A stretch of 64,000 nucleotides of DNA from Chloroflexota bacterium. Lineage in GTDB: Bacteria; Chloroflexota; UBA11872; UBA12225. Positions 51,500 to 60,500 of the stretch are shown here, piece by piece. The notes below the pieces were generated by a model. That model was not told where the DNA came from. It saw only the letters and a list, made by a program, of their open reading frames with translations, and made no database searches. A program made the translations under genes and the position numbers. The stretch lies in NCBI GenBank assembly GCA_030447525.1, contig JAUJOR010000010.1:1-64000 (forward strand), in the 5' to 3' direction. Positions within the stretch are counted from its first letter, which is position 1, and every line of letters begins with the position of its first letter.

Positions 51500-52852
51500 C
51501 TAGCCGGCCCCTCCCTGGTGGCCGGCAGCTCCCCATCCCGCTGCCCCGTTCCCGGCCCTCCCGTCTCCTCCTGCCCCGCGGGCCGCACCCCCATCGGCCG
51601 GGGGGCCTTTACGACTACGACGCAGGAGCCCCCAGCGGCGCTGCTCTTGCGCCACCTGCGCCGTGTTCGCCGGGAGGACGTGCTCCTGCTGGTAGGGCGA
51701 TCCGGCCTCGCCGGGGAGCCCGAGCTGGGGCAAGGGGATCTTACGGACTACCTCTTCCACCACCATCTCCGGCGTGACGTCCTCGGCCAGGGCCTCATAG
51801 GAGAGGATGATGCGGTGGCGCAGGACGTCCGGGGCGATCGACCATACGTCTTGAGGCAGGACGTAGCTGCGCCCGCGCAGCAAGGCCAGGGCCCGCGACC
51901 CGAGAATGAGGTTGATGGAGGCCCGCGGGCTGGCCCCGAAGTTGACGTAACGCTTGAGGTGCGCCAGGTCGAACAGGTCGGGCTGGCGCGTGGCCGCCAC
52001 CAGGTAGACGGCATACTGGCGCACCCGCGCGTCAACCGAGACGGCATCCGCCTCCCGCTGCAGATGCACCATCCGCTCCGGCGTCAAGAGCGTCCGCAAC
52101 CGCGGAGGCGCCTCGGTGGCGCGGTCGACGATAACCAGCTCTTCCCGGAGATTTGGGTAGCCGACCACGGTCTTGAACATGAAGCGATCGACCTGGGCCT
52201 CCGGGAGCTGGTACGTCCCTTCGTTCTCGATGGGGTTTTGCGTGGCCAGGACGAGAAAGGGATCGGGGACGGCGTAGCTCTGCCCGCCGATGGTGACCTG
52301 GCGCTCCTGCATCACCTCCAGCAGGGCGCTCTGCACCTTGGCCGGGGCGCGGTTGATCTCGTCCGCCAGCAGGAGGTTGGCGAACACCGGACCCAGCTCG
52401 ACGCCGAACTCCCCGCTGCGCTGGTTGTAGACGCGCGTCCCCACGAGGTCGGCGGGGACGAGGTCGGGGGTGAACTGGATGCGCCGGAACGTCCCGCCGG
52501 CCACCTGCGCCACCGTCTTGATGGCCAGGGTTTTAGCCAGGCCGGGCACGCCTTCCAGGAGGATGTGCCCCCGAGCGAGCAGGGCGACGAGCAAGCGCTC
52601 GATGAGGTGGTCCTGCCCGACGATGACCCGCTTGATCTCGGTGAAGACCTGCCGCGTCTCGGTAGCGTCGCGATCCACCCGCGCCGCGCCCTCCGGGGAG
52701 TCCGCCTCCGGTGGGGCGTTGTAGAGTGACCCTAAGTCAAACGGGGCTCCCGGCGGCGCCTCGGCCGCGGCGGCTGCCCCGCCGGCCGACCCTGGGCGGG
52801 CGACCGACCCCGCCGGATTCTCTTGTCCTCTCTGCTCCGCCGCCAACTCCAT
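51500..52852 (-). CDS. MoxR-type AAA+ ATPase
   Basis: The 450-residue ATPase leads a four-gene operon. After about 55 disordered residues come IKRVIVGQDHLIERLLVAL and HILLEGVPGLAKTLAIKTVA (Walker A, the MoxR variant). FANLLLADEINRAPAKVQSA holds Walker B, then TQNPIENEGTYQLPEAQVDRF (sensor 1 region and Arg finger). RLRTLLTPE and SPRASINLILGSRALALLRG (sensor 2) complete the core. The last 65 residues are Gly-rich. MoxR enzymes act as chaperones that activate or assemble protein complexes, often envelope or metalloenzyme complexes. It diverges from the SNF2 helicase gene. Confidence 0.93.
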   Translation of the reverse strand: MELAAEQRGQENPAGSVARPGSAGGAAAAAEAPPGAPFDLGSLYNAPPEADSPEGAARVDRDATETRQVFTEIKRVIVGQDHLIERLLVALLARGHILLEGVPGLAKTLAIKTVAQVAGGTFRRIQFTPDLVPADLVGTRVYNQRSGEFGVELGPVFANLLLADEINRAPAKVQSALLEVMQERQVTIGGQSYAVPDPFLVLATQNPIENEGTYQLPEAQVDRFMFKTVVGYPNLREELVIVDRATEAPPRLRTLLTPERMVHLQREADAVSVDARVRQYAVYLVAATRQPDLFDLAHLKRYVNFGASPRASINLILGSRALALLRGRSYVLPQDVWSIAPDVLRHRIILSYEALAEDVTPEMVVEEVVRKIPLPQLGLPGEAGSPYQQEHVLPANTAQVAQEQRRWGLLRRSRKGPPADGGAARGAGGDGRAGNGAAGWGAAGHQGGAG

Positions 52853-53303
52853 CCCCTCCCCTAGAGAGGGTAACGCACCGGGGTAGGGGCCGCAGCGCGA
52901 TCTCCATCCCTCGCCCTGGACTTGTGCCCATGCCGCTGCTCTGCTACCTCCACGACCAGGCCCGGCGGGCCATCCAGGGCGCTCATGACCAGGGCCGCCT
53001 CATGGCGGGGGTCGGGGCGACGTATGCCACGTCGGTCGCCACTACCCGCTGCCCGGGCCGACCGGCAGGCGCTCGGCCAGCTGGGCCAGTAGCCTTGCTC
53101 CCTCAGCGATCACACTGACCCGCCCGCCCCTACTACGACCTACGAGAATGAGCGAATCCGGTTCCGGCCGCTAGGGTAGGTCAGGTTGCCCGGGGGCGGG
53201 CCGTCCTTGCCTTCCAGGTAACAGCGACGAGACGACACAATCTTGTGGTCGTACTCATGCCCCATACTTGAGATGTGAGCCCGATGACTCCAGAATAAGA
53301 ATC
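52853..53303 (+). other. Divergent region between moxR and the SNF2 gene
   Basis: About 450 bases contain one possible small frame (52930-53118, opening MPLLCYLHDQARRAIQGAHD) that lacks a ribosome site and a known family. TTGTGG (53243-53248) and TACTTG (53265-53270), 16 bases apart, form a weak promoter candidate for the SNF2 gene. No structured RNA was seen. Confidence 0.35.
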
Positions 53304-56300
53304 ATGCTCGTCTTGCACGGGACCTGGGTCCCAGCGGGCTGGGACGCCCCGGCTCGCTTTGCCCTCTGGGGAGAGGTGCACGCCGGGGGGAGGTCGGGAG
53401 CGGGTTCCCGTCCCGCCCGGCGTGTCCCGCCGGCCGGCCGGGGGACGCCGTGGCATGCGGCGGCGGCCGGTGTCGACGTCCTGCTCGCGGCCGGCGCGGG
53501 GGACGGCGACCCGAGCCGGGCGCCGGGCTATCCCGGTCATCCAGGTCTCATACAAGACGGCCAGGAGGCGCTGGGCCAGCCGTGCGAGGTGTACGCCTGG
53601 CTCCCCAGCGTCCCGGGCGCGCCTTTGCCGTCCCCGTCCGCTGCCGCCGGCGATCTACCGGGGGACTGGCAGGAGCCGGTGCTGGCCCCTTGGCGCCTGC
53701 CGGCGCTGGCCCTCACCGCGCCCGTGGCGGCCGAGCGCCTGCTTACGCTCGGGGCGGCCGGCGTCTCCCGGCCGCACACCGCGACGTCGCCAGCTGATGG
53801 CCCTCCTACCCAGGTCGAGAACGTGGTCGTCGGCGACGACCTGCGCTTCTGGATCGTGGCGACGCGTTTCGCCCTGGAGCTCGTCTACCGCCAGCGCCTC
53901 CTACCACTACTCTGTGAGGAGGGCCAACGGTACGCGGCGCGCTGGCGCCCGCTGCTGGAGCAGGCAGATGACCGGCGTCGCGCCGACCTCCTCGCCGGGG
54001 CTATGCCGGCGGTGTGCCGCGCCCTGGCCTGGAGGGCAACAGGAGACCAGCCGGCCCCACCTCCCTCGCGGTCGTTGCTGGAAGAGTACGTCGCCGCCGT
54101 GGTGGATGGGGTAGCCCGCGCGGGCGCGGCGACGCTGCGCCGGCCCTCTATCGCCAGGGGTCGGCCGGCAACTGGGGGGCGACGCATCCACGAAGCAAGG
54201 GATGGTGGGGCAGCCACGGCGGTGGCCGCCGCCTGGTGGGATGCCCTTGGCGGCCCTCCGCTCCTGGAGATGGCCCCGTCGGTCGTGCGGGGCTTCGAGA
54301 CGCAGCTCCGCGCCTGGGCCCGGGGCGGGACACTGGAGACGGCCCCGGCGGCCGACACCTTCCGGGTCTGTTTTCGCCTCGAACCCCCAGAACCGGAACC
54401 TCCAGAACCGGAACCTCCAGAACTGGAACCTCCAGAAGCCCAGCCCCTAGCAACGGGGTCTTTGGGGACGGGTTCGCCTGGGGGAGGATCGCCGGCAGCG
54501 TCCCAGAATGCCTCTCCCTGGACGCTGCGCTTCCTGCTGCAGGCCAGCGACGACCCCAGCCTGCTGGTGCCCGCCGGGGAGGTGTGGCGCCAGCGAGGGG
54601 CTACCGCCCGGTTCCTCAACCGCCGGTTGGAGCAGCCACAAGAGCGCCTGCTGGCCGGACTGGGGCGGGCCGCCCGGCTGTTCCCGCCGATTGAGGCCAG
54701 CCTGCGCGCTGCCCGGCCGGAGACGTGCCCGCTGAGCCCGGACGAGGCGCACCGCTTCCTGCGCGAGACGGCCCTGCTCCTGCGGGCCAGCGGGTTCGGC
54801 GTCCTGGTACCCGGGCTGGAGTCCCGGCTGCGCCTGCGCATCCGGGTGGGCGGCGCCCCCGCCGACCCCGCCCGGGGGAGTGGCCGGCCGACGTTCACCT
54901 GGGACAGCCTGGTGGGCTATGACTGGCAAGTGGCCCTGGGGGACGAGACGCTCACCCGTGAAGAGTTCGAGCACCTGGCGCGCCTCAAGGAGCCGCTCGT
55001 CCAGGTGCGTGGCCGGTGGGTGGAGCTGGATCCGGGGCAGGTGGAGCGGGCCCTGGCCTTCTTCGAGGGCGGCACCGGCGGCGGCGAGCTGAGCCTGCAA
55101 GATGCGCTCAAGCTGTCCCTGGCGCCGGACTCCATAGCTGACCGGGCCGGTCTCCCCGTAGCCTCGGTGGAGGCCCAGGGGTGGCTCGATGATCTGCTCC
55201 GCGCCCTGCGCCGGCAGCCGGACGGTAGACGGCGCGAGACGGTAGCGGAGCCCTCCGGCTTCGCCGGCCAGCTCCGTCCCTACCAGAAGGCGGGGGTGTC
55301 CTGGCTGGCCACCCTGCAGCGCTACGGCCTGGGGGCCTGCCTGGCGGACGACATGGGTCTAGGCAAGACGGTGCAGCTCATCGCCCTCCTCCTGCACACC
55401 GTGGATGCGCCGGGGCGAAACGCCCGCGGGCGGGGCAGGCGGGGCGGGAAATCCGTTCCCCAGGGGGCGGCCCCGCCGGCGCTCCCCCTGCTGCTGGTGT
55501 GTCCCACGTCCGTCGTGGGCAACTGGCGGCGGGAGCTGGCGCGCTTCGCCCCCTCCCTGCGGGTGCTCGTCCATCATGGGGCCGGGCGGGCCAAGGCGGG
55601 CCTGGAGGCCGAAGTCGCCGGGCACGACGTGGTGATCAGCACGTACGCCCTGCTGCACCGGGACGAAGCCGCGCTGGCGTCGGTGGAATGGGGGGCGGTA
55701 GCGCTGGACGAGGCCCAGAACGTGAAGAACGCCGCCACCAAGGCCGCCGGGGCGGCGCGCACGCTGCGCACCCGCTGGCGGGTGGCCCTCACCGGCACCC
55801 CGGTGGAGAACCGCCTCTCCGAGCTGTGGAGCATCTTCCACTTCCTCAATCCCGGCTACCTCGGCTCGGCAGAGGAGTTCCGCCGGCGCTTCGGCAATCC
55901 CATCGAGCGGGCCAACGACGCCGCGGCCACGGCCCGACTCAAGGCCCTGACGGCCCCGTTCATCCTGCGCCGGGTCAAGACCGACCGCACCATCATCCAG
56001 GACCTGCCGGAAAAGAACGAGATGAAGGTGTTCTGCTCGCTCACCAGGGAGCAGGCCACCCTCTACGAGGCCACCGTGCGCGACCAGCTGCGCCAGATTG
56101 AGGCGGCCGACGGGGTGCAGCGCCGGGGGGCCATCCTGGCTACCTTGACCAAGCTCAAGCAGGTCTGCGACCACCCGGCCCTCTTCTTGCAAGACGGCAG
56201 CGCCCTCGCCGGGCGTAGCGGCAAGCTGGCCCGCCTGGAGGAGATGCTCGAGGAGGCCCTGGCGGTGGACGACCGCGCCTTGCTGTTCACCCAGTACGCG

Positions 56301-56774
56301 GAGATGGGCAAGCTGCTCAAGACCCACTTGGAGGAGCGCTTCGGTGGGGAGGTGCTGCTCCTGCACGGGGGTACCCCGGTGGCCGAGCGCGACCGTCTCG
56401 TGGCCCGCTTCCAGCGCCCCGGCCCCGGTCCCCGCCTGTTCGTGCTCTCCATCAAGGCCGGCGGCACCGGCCTGAACCTGACCAACGCCAACCACGTCTT
56501 CCACTTTGACCGCTGGTGGAACCCGGCGGTGGAGAACCAGGCCACCGATCGCGCCTTCCGCATCGGCCAGCGCCGCGACGTCCAGGTGCATAAGTTCGTC
56601 TGCGCCGGGACGTTCGAGGAGACAATCGACGGGCTGATCGAGCGCAAGGTGGCCCTGGCCGAGGCCATCGTGGGGCCCGGCGAGAGGTGGATCACTGAGC
56701 TGAGCACAGCCGAGCTGAGCGATCTCTTCGCCCTGCGCCGAGACGCGGCCGCCGACGTGATGGCCGCCGGCTAG
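53304..56774 (+). CDS. SNF2-family helicase/translocase
   Basis: The 1156-residue protein uses ATP to move on double-stranded DNA and remodel complexes. The N-terminal 600 residues match the helicase-associated region of bacterial SNF2 proteins (FTWDSLVGYDWQVALGDETL, EEFEHLARLKEPLVQVRGRWVEL). The ATPase core has LADDMGLGKTVQLIALLL (I, about residue 680), LLVCPTSVVGNW (Ia), ALDEAQNVKNAATKAA (II, DEAQ) and ALTGTPVENRLSELW (III). Its second half has LFVLSIKAGGTGLNLTNANHVFHFDRWWNPAVENQATDRAFRIGQ (V and VI). A Pro-Glu repeat at residues 360-380 is a linker. The ATG is at 53304. The SWIM-finger gene follows, 59 bases after the stop. Confidence 0.93.
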   Translation: MLVLHGTWVPAGWDAPARFALWGEVHAGGRSGAGSRPARRVPPAGRGTPWHAAAAGVDVLLAAGAGDGDPSRAPGYPGHPGLIQDGQEALGQPCEVYAWLPSVPGAPLPSPSAAAGDLPGDWQEPVLAPWRLPALALTAPVAAERLLTLGAAGVSRPHTATSPADGPPTQVENVVVGDDLRFWIVATRFALELVYRQRLLPLLCEEGQRYAARWRPLLEQADDRRRADLLAGAMPAVCRALAWRATGDQPAPPPSRSLLEEYVAAVVDGVARAGAATLRRPSIARGRPATGGRRIHEARDGGAATAVAAAWWDALGGPPLLEMAPSVVRGFETQLRAWARGGTLETAPAADTFRVCFRLEPPEPEPPEPEPPELEPPEAQPLATGSLGTGSPGGGSPAASQNASPWTLRFLLQASDDPSLLVPAGEVWRQRGATARFLNRRLEQPQERLLAGLGRAARLFPPIEASLRAARPETCPLSPDEAHRFLRETALLLRASGFGVLVPGLESRLRLRIRVGGAPADPARGSGRPTFTWDSLVGYDWQVALGDETLTREEFEHLARLKEPLVQVRGRWVELDPGQVERALAFFEGGTGGGELSLQDALKLSLAPDSIADRAGLPVASVEAQGWLDDLLRALRRQPDGRRRETVAEPSGFAGQLRPYQKAGVSWLATLQRYGLGACLADDMGLGKTVQLIALLLHTVDAPGRNARGRGRRGGKSVPQGAAPPALPLLLVCPTSVVGNWRRELARFAPSLRVLVHHGAGRAKAGLEAEVAGHDVVISTYALLHRDEAALASVEWGAVALDEAQNVKNAATKAAGAARTLRTRWRVALTGTPVENRLSELWSIFHFLNPGYLGSAEEFRRRFGNPIERANDAAATARLKALTAPFILRRVKTDRTIIQDLPEKNEMKVFCSLTREQATLYEATVRDQLRQIEAADGVQRRGAILATLTKLKQVCDHPALFLQDGSALAGRSGKLARLEEMLEEALAVDDRALLFTQYAEMGKLLKTHLEERFGGEVLLLHGGTPVAERDRLVARFQRPGPGPRLFVLSIKAGGTGLNLTNANHVFHFDRWWNPAVENQATDRAFRIGQRRDVQVHKFVCAGTFEETIDGLIERKVALAEAIVGPGERWITELSTAELSDLFALRRDAAADVMAAG

Positions 56775-56833
56775 CCGGGGAGCAGCGCCGGCCGGGAGAC
56801 GGAAAGACCTGGGCAGGGGGGCAAAGCAACGGT

Positions 56834-57763
56834 ATGGGACGGCAGGACTGGGATGAGTGGGACTACCCACGGCCGCGCCGCGCCGTAGACGGCATCCGGG
56901 CCCAGACGCAGCGGGGCAAGTTCGGCGCCACCTGGTGGGCCGGCCGCTGGCTGGCGGCCCTGGAGCAGCTCGTCGACCCCGGGCGCCTGGCCCGCGGGCG
57001 CTCTTACGCCCGCAGCGGCCAGGTCACCAAGCTCGATGTCGGGCGGGACGGCGTGGACGCCCGGGTGCAGGGGAGCCGCCCCCAGCCCTACCGGGTAAGT
57101 ATCCGCTTCCGGCGCCTGCCGGACGACGCCTGGGATGCCGTGGCCGAGGTCATGGCCGGCCAGGCCTTGTTCGCCGCCCGTTTGCTTGCCGGGGAAATGC
57201 CGGAGCAGATCGAGGACGCCTTCCGCGACGCCGGCTTCGCCCTCTTCCCAGAGAAAGAAGCCGATCTGACGACCGACTGCACGTGCCCGGACTGGGCCAA
57301 CCCATGCAAGCACGTGGCGGCCGTGTTCTACCTCCTGGGCGAGCGCTTTGACGCCGACCCCTTCCTGATGTTCGAGCTGCGCGGTCGCACGCAGGGAGAG
57401 ATCATCGCCTCCTTACGCGCCCGGCGCGCCGGGGCGCCCGGCGCCGCCGCGCTCGGTGCGGGGGACTCGCCCGCCCGGCCCCGCTCCGGCGCAGACGCCT
57501 CCGACATCCCGGCGGATACTGCCCCGCTCTTCGACCAAGCAGCCGGCGACGTGACCGCCTTCTGGACAGCGCCGCCGGCCCTCTCCGATGTCGTCCTGAC
57601 GTTCAGCGCCCCGGCGGTGGACGCCCTCCCGCTCAAGCTCCTGGGCCCGCCCCCGGCCTGGTCACCGGAGCGGGACTTTATGGCCGAGGCGGAGCGGGCC
57701 TACCGGGTCATCGGGGAGCGCGCCCGGCGCCTGGTGCTGGACGGTGACGCCGAGCGTCCCTGA
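56834..57763 (+). CDS. SWIM zinc-finger protein, partner of the SNF2 helicase
   Basis: The 309-residue protein contains a SWIM finger, DCTCPDWANPCKHVAAVFYLLG (CxCx(n)CxH), near residue 155. The finger binds zinc and probably DNA or protein. The N-terminal part has FGATWWAGRWLAALEQLVDPGRLARGRSYARSGQV, the usual lead-in of bacterial SWIM proteins, and VSIRFRRLPDDAWDAVAEVM. The C-terminal 130 residues are Ala- and Pro-rich and end with an acidic and aromatic helix. Genes for SWIM proteins often accompany bacterial SNF2 helicases, and here the two are only 59 bases apart. A joint role in DNA remodelling or defence is inference. Confidence 0.92.
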   Translation: MGRQDWDEWDYPRPRRAVDGIRAQTQRGKFGATWWAGRWLAALEQLVDPGRLARGRSYARSGQVTKLDVGRDGVDARVQGSRPQPYRVSIRFRRLPDDAWDAVAEVMAGQALFAARLLAGEMPEQIEDAFRDAGFALFPEKEADLTTDCTCPDWANPCKHVAAVFYLLGERFDADPFLMFELRGRTQGEIIASLRARRAGAPGAAALGAGDSPARPRSGADASDIPADTAPLFDQAAGDVTAFWTAPPALSDVVLTFSAPAVDALPLKLLGPPPAWSPERDFMAEAERAYRVIGERARRLVLDGDAERP

Positions 57764-57804
57764 GTCCGCCAGGTAGGCCAGGCCGGCCCGCCGGCCTGGC
57801 ACCG

Positions 57805-57978
57805 ATGGGGACGAGGGTGGGATTGGAGATCCCGCGCCACGCCCGGCTGGAGCGGGAGGGCAAGCAGGAGACCGTGATCCGGGAGCTCATCCGCTACAAC
57901 TGGCCGCGCACCCTGGCGCTCAGTGGATCGGCCCTCCTGACCCTGCTGATGCTCACCGCCGTCCACTCTGCCGTGTAG
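57805..57978 (+). CDS. Tiny membrane protein
   Basis: A 57-residue frame from an ATG at 57805 reads as a polar N-terminus (GLEIPRHARLEREGKQETVI), a basic stretch (RELIRYNWPRT) and one C-terminal membrane helix, LALSGSALLTLLMLTAVHSA. The frame lies 41 bases after the SWIM gene and could belong to the same operon. There is no family I can name. Coding is supported by the amphipathic and membrane layout and by third-position GC, but the ribosome site is weak. Confidence 0.5.
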   Translation: MGTRVGLEIPRHARLEREGKQETVIRELIRYNWPRTLALSGSALLTLLMLTAVHSAV

Positions 57979-58039
57979 GGGCGCATCCACGGAGATCGGT
58001 TCGGACGGTGGGACTGACGACCGACTTACCGGCGACCAT

Positions 58040-58597
58040 TCACACAGGACGGGACGTACCGCATGTACCGGGAGCGTACCTGCCGGTTCCGGTGTGCCTC
58101 ACCCCCCGGAGATGGTCCAGGATGGTCTCGATGACCTGATCGACCGGGGCGCTGGTGTCCACCTCCAGCGACGCCGTCCGTCTCAGCAGCGGCTCGACGG
58201 TGTGCAGGTGCCGCAGGATCCGAGCGAGTTCGTCCGGATGCTTGCCGTAGGGGTTGGTCGTCCGGGTGGCCAAACGCTCCATGAGCAATGGAGCCGGCGC
58301 GCTGAGCAGGACGATATGGTCGAACTGGGCGTAGAACCTCCCCTGGTTCGACTTGCACCCGCTGACGAACAGCACGTCGGCGTCTTCGGTCGACAAGAGG
58401 CGTTGGATGCGGTCCTCGCGCCAGATCCAGTCGGGCTCCGCGGATGCGCCGGGCCGGTCGGAGTCGCCGGGGACGGTCACCCATATTGACCACGCCTCAG
58501 TATCCGTATCGATGGCCTTGTATCCCCGTGCGGCGAGCGCGCGGATCAGCGTGGACTTGCCGGTGCCAGACATCCCGGTCAGCAGCACCCGCTTCAC
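58040..58597 (-). CDS. P-loop nucleotide kinase-like protein
   Basis: The 185-residue protein starts at a GTG and begins MKRVLLTGMSGTGKSTLIRA, a P-loop of the shikimate/gluconate kinase-like group. AIDTDTEAW follows, where a substrate-binding Asp is usual. ADVLFVSGCKSNQGRFYAQF resembles the core strand of AAA_33 kinases, and LLMERLATRTTNPYGKHPDELARIL contains the lid arginines. Its substrate is a small molecule or nucleic acid end that I cannot define. The C-terminal 20 residues are Gly- and Arg-rich and may be read past the natural end. It is transcribed alone toward the tiny membrane-protein gene. Confidence 0.8.
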   Translation of the reverse strand: MKRVLLTGMSGTGKSTLIRALAARGYKAIDTDTEAWSIWVTVPGDSDRPGASAEPDWIWREDRIQRLLSTEDADVLFVSGCKSNQGRFYAQFDHIVLLSAPAPLLMERLATRTTNPYGKHPDELARILRHLHTVEPLLRRTASLEVDTSAPVDQVIETILDHLRGVRHTGTGRYAPGTCGTSRPV

Positions 58598-58681
58598 GCC
58601 ACCAGAATACCAGGGCAGATTGCAACCTGGGAGACCTGCCGAGAGACTTCAGCCCAGGTGGACTAGCTGACGCCTGGTGCG

Positions 58682-59017
58682 TCATCCCCCCGAGGGCGGT
58701 GGCAGGAGGGCGAACTCGGCGAGGGAGGCGTACTCGGAGCTGCCGTAGTTGGACATCACGCGCAGCCGGACGCTGGCCACGTGCGTCGGTGGACAGGGGA
58801 ATTCCTGGGCCCCCGTGGCCTGGGCCAGCGTCCACTGGCCCAGGCGGATGGAGTCGGCGCCCTCGGGGTGGAGGGAGATCCAGACCTCCACGTCCTTGGC
58901 CCACGTCTCCGGGGGCGCCGCCGTGCTGTGGGCGAAGAGCACCCGGGCGGTGGGTGACGTGTCCCGCACGCGGAGGCGCAGGTCGGCCGTGGTGAAGCCG
59001 GCCGGCGACTGCCACAC
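58682..59017 (-). CDS. Discoidin-like domain protein, second copy
   Basis: The 111-residue frame opens at a GTG. It contains RLRVRDTSPTARVLFAHST, TWAKDVEVWISLHPEGADS, LGQWTLAQATGAQEF and NYGSSEYASLAEFALL, the pattern of F5/8 type C (discoidin) domains that bind carbohydrate. It is a clear paralogue of the next ORF (WAKDV, WTLA, QEF, NYG and SL in the same order). Similarity continues upstream of the GTG to about 59046 (NVDARLCPLAP) with no start codon, so the N-terminus may be missing or frameshifted. It is cytoplasmic as read, since no signal peptide is present. Confidence 0.6.
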   Translation of the reverse strand: MWQSPAGFTTADLRLRVRDTSPTARVLFAHSTAAPPETWAKDVEVWISLHPEGADSIRLGQWTLAQATGAQEFPCPPTHVASVRLRVMSNYGSSEYASLAEFALLPPPSGG

Positions 59018-59156
59018 CGGCGCCAGCGGGCACAGCCGCGCGTCAACGTTTTCATATCTAGCCGAGATACATGAGTGGTGGTGGACAGGGCTGCGATCCG
59101 CTGCGCGCTCGGCTGCCCCTGGCGGTGGCGGTTTGCACCTCTCCCGACCGGGGCCG

Positions 59157-59575
59157 TCAGCGCGGGCGAGGGAGGAGCGGCCGGCTCTGTGTCTCGATCA
59201 GATGGGGCGGGGGCATGACGCCGAGGACGAACGCCCCGAGGGAGACGAACTCCCGGTGGCCATAGTTGGCGTAGACGCAGACGCGGGCGTAGCGGGCGGG
59301 CGTCTCGACGAACGTGAACTCCTGCGGGTCGGTGGTCTCAGCCAGTGTCCAGCGACCGACGAGGTAGAAGCCGCCGTCGGAGGCCGCGGTTGAGAGCCAC
59401 AGCCCGACGTCCTTGGCCCAGGAGTCTGGTGGCAGGGCGCCGGCCTGCTGGAAGGCGACGCGGTCGACGGTCACGGCGCCGCGCAGTTCGTACCCCAGCT
59501 GTTGCGGCAGGAGCCCAGTAGGCGAGCGCCAGCCGCGCATCGGGCGACGGACAGCCGGGCCTTCACCGTGGTCAT
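59157..59575 (-). pseudogene. Discoidin-like domain protein, first copy, frameshifted near its start
   Basis: The ATG at 59575 overlaps the stop of the GNAT gene (ATGA), so translation is coupled. It reads MTTVKARLSVAR, and then the protein continues in another frame as GWRSPTGLLPQQLGYELRG. DSWAKDVGLWLSTAASDGG, GRWTLAETTDPQEF and YANYGHREFVSLGAFVLG follow. One single-base shift near 59540 is enough to join the parts. The fold matches discoidin domains and the copy at 58.7-59.0 kb. Role is unknown; it may have arisen by tandem duplication. Confidence 0.6.
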
Positions 59576-60165
59576 CCTTTGAACTCGCGCTCGAACTCGG
59601 GCCGCAGCAGGGCATAGGCGACCACGTCCTCGAACGAGTCCCCCTTACGGACGTAGCCTCGAAGGACGCCCTCACGCACCATCCCGACCTTCTCCATCAC
59701 CCGCCAGGAGCCGGGGTTACGCAGGAGCGCCCGCGCCCCCATCCGGTGCAGCCCGGGCGTGGCAAAGCCAAAGCTGACCACCCGGCGCACCGCCTCCGTC
59801 ATGTAGCCCCGGTTCCAGTACGGCAGGCCCAGCCAGTAGCCTAGCTCGGCGCGGGCGTGCGCCGGCGTCAGGGCGCAGGTGATGGCGCCGAGCAGGGCAT
59901 TCCCATCCCGGCGCACGATGGCCCAGGCGAGCGTCCGCCCCTCGGCGGCGGCCGTGGCGTGTCCGGCGATCCAGGCCTCGGCGGCCCCCTCCGGGTAGGG
60001 GTGCGGGATATTCAGCGTGGTTGCGGCCACCTCCGGCGCACCGGCCAGGCGGCGGACAGCCACAGCATCGGCGGGGACGAACGGGCGCAGGCATAGCCGC
60101 TCGGTCTCCAGCACGGGGATCACCGCAGGCAGCCCCGGAGACGCCGCTGTGGTCGTCGTGCGCAT
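59572..60165 (-). CDS. GNAT acetyltransferase of the RimJ/RimL type
   Basis: The 197-residue protein follows the RimJ/RimL pattern: LETERLCLRPFVPADAVAV, LAWAIVRRDGNALLGAITC, RAELGYWLGLPYWNRGYMTEAVRRVVSFGF (acetyl-CoA binding region) and RNPGSWRVMEKVGMVREGVLRGYVRKGD. Such enzymes acetylate protein N-termini or small amines such as antibiotics. The ATG at 60165 is clear, and its stop overlaps the start of the discoidin-like gene. Substrate cannot be told. Confidence 0.92.
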   Translation of the reverse strand: MRTTTTAASPGLPAVIPVLETERLCLRPFVPADAVAVRRLAGAPEVAATTLNIPHPYPEGAAEAWIAGHATAAAEGRTLAWAIVRRDGNALLGAITCALTPAHARAELGYWLGLPYWNRGYMTEAVRRVVSFGFATPGLHRMGARALLRNPGSWRVMEKVGMVREGVLRGYVRKGDSFEDVVAYALLRPEFEREFKG

Positions 60166-60500
60166 CGCGACTCCGTTCCTCCATCGGCGTCCCTGGCCGG
60201 GATGGGGCCAGCCGTCGAGCCCATGGCCAGCATCTCCTGATACACGCTATCGACTGTCCGCTCAGTGTACCAGGAGGTCCGAAAGGTAGCCTTCCCTGGG
60301 CATGAGACAAGGGTATCCAGCGCTACCAGGGGCGTCGCCCCGCCCCGCCGTGTCCCCCACGGTGGCGAGCCCTTCAGGACTAGGTAGGCGCGGGGCGATT
60401 TACGCCGGTTGGCCCACCCGGCACACGACCCGCCGCCTCAAATAGCGCCCATTGGCGGTCGCTCTTAGTCCGAAGCGCCGGGATCAGCGGCGGTGGCGCG
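60166..60500. other. Intergenic stretch without a gene
   Basis: These 335 bases, between the GNAT gene and the DUF2442 gene on the same strand, show no coding signal, tRNA or strong hairpin. Confidence 0.5.

Noticed and set aside
55359-56870. A 503-residue minus-strand ORF under the SNF2 gene
   Set aside because: It is the antisense of the conserved helicase core, and its composition follows from that.
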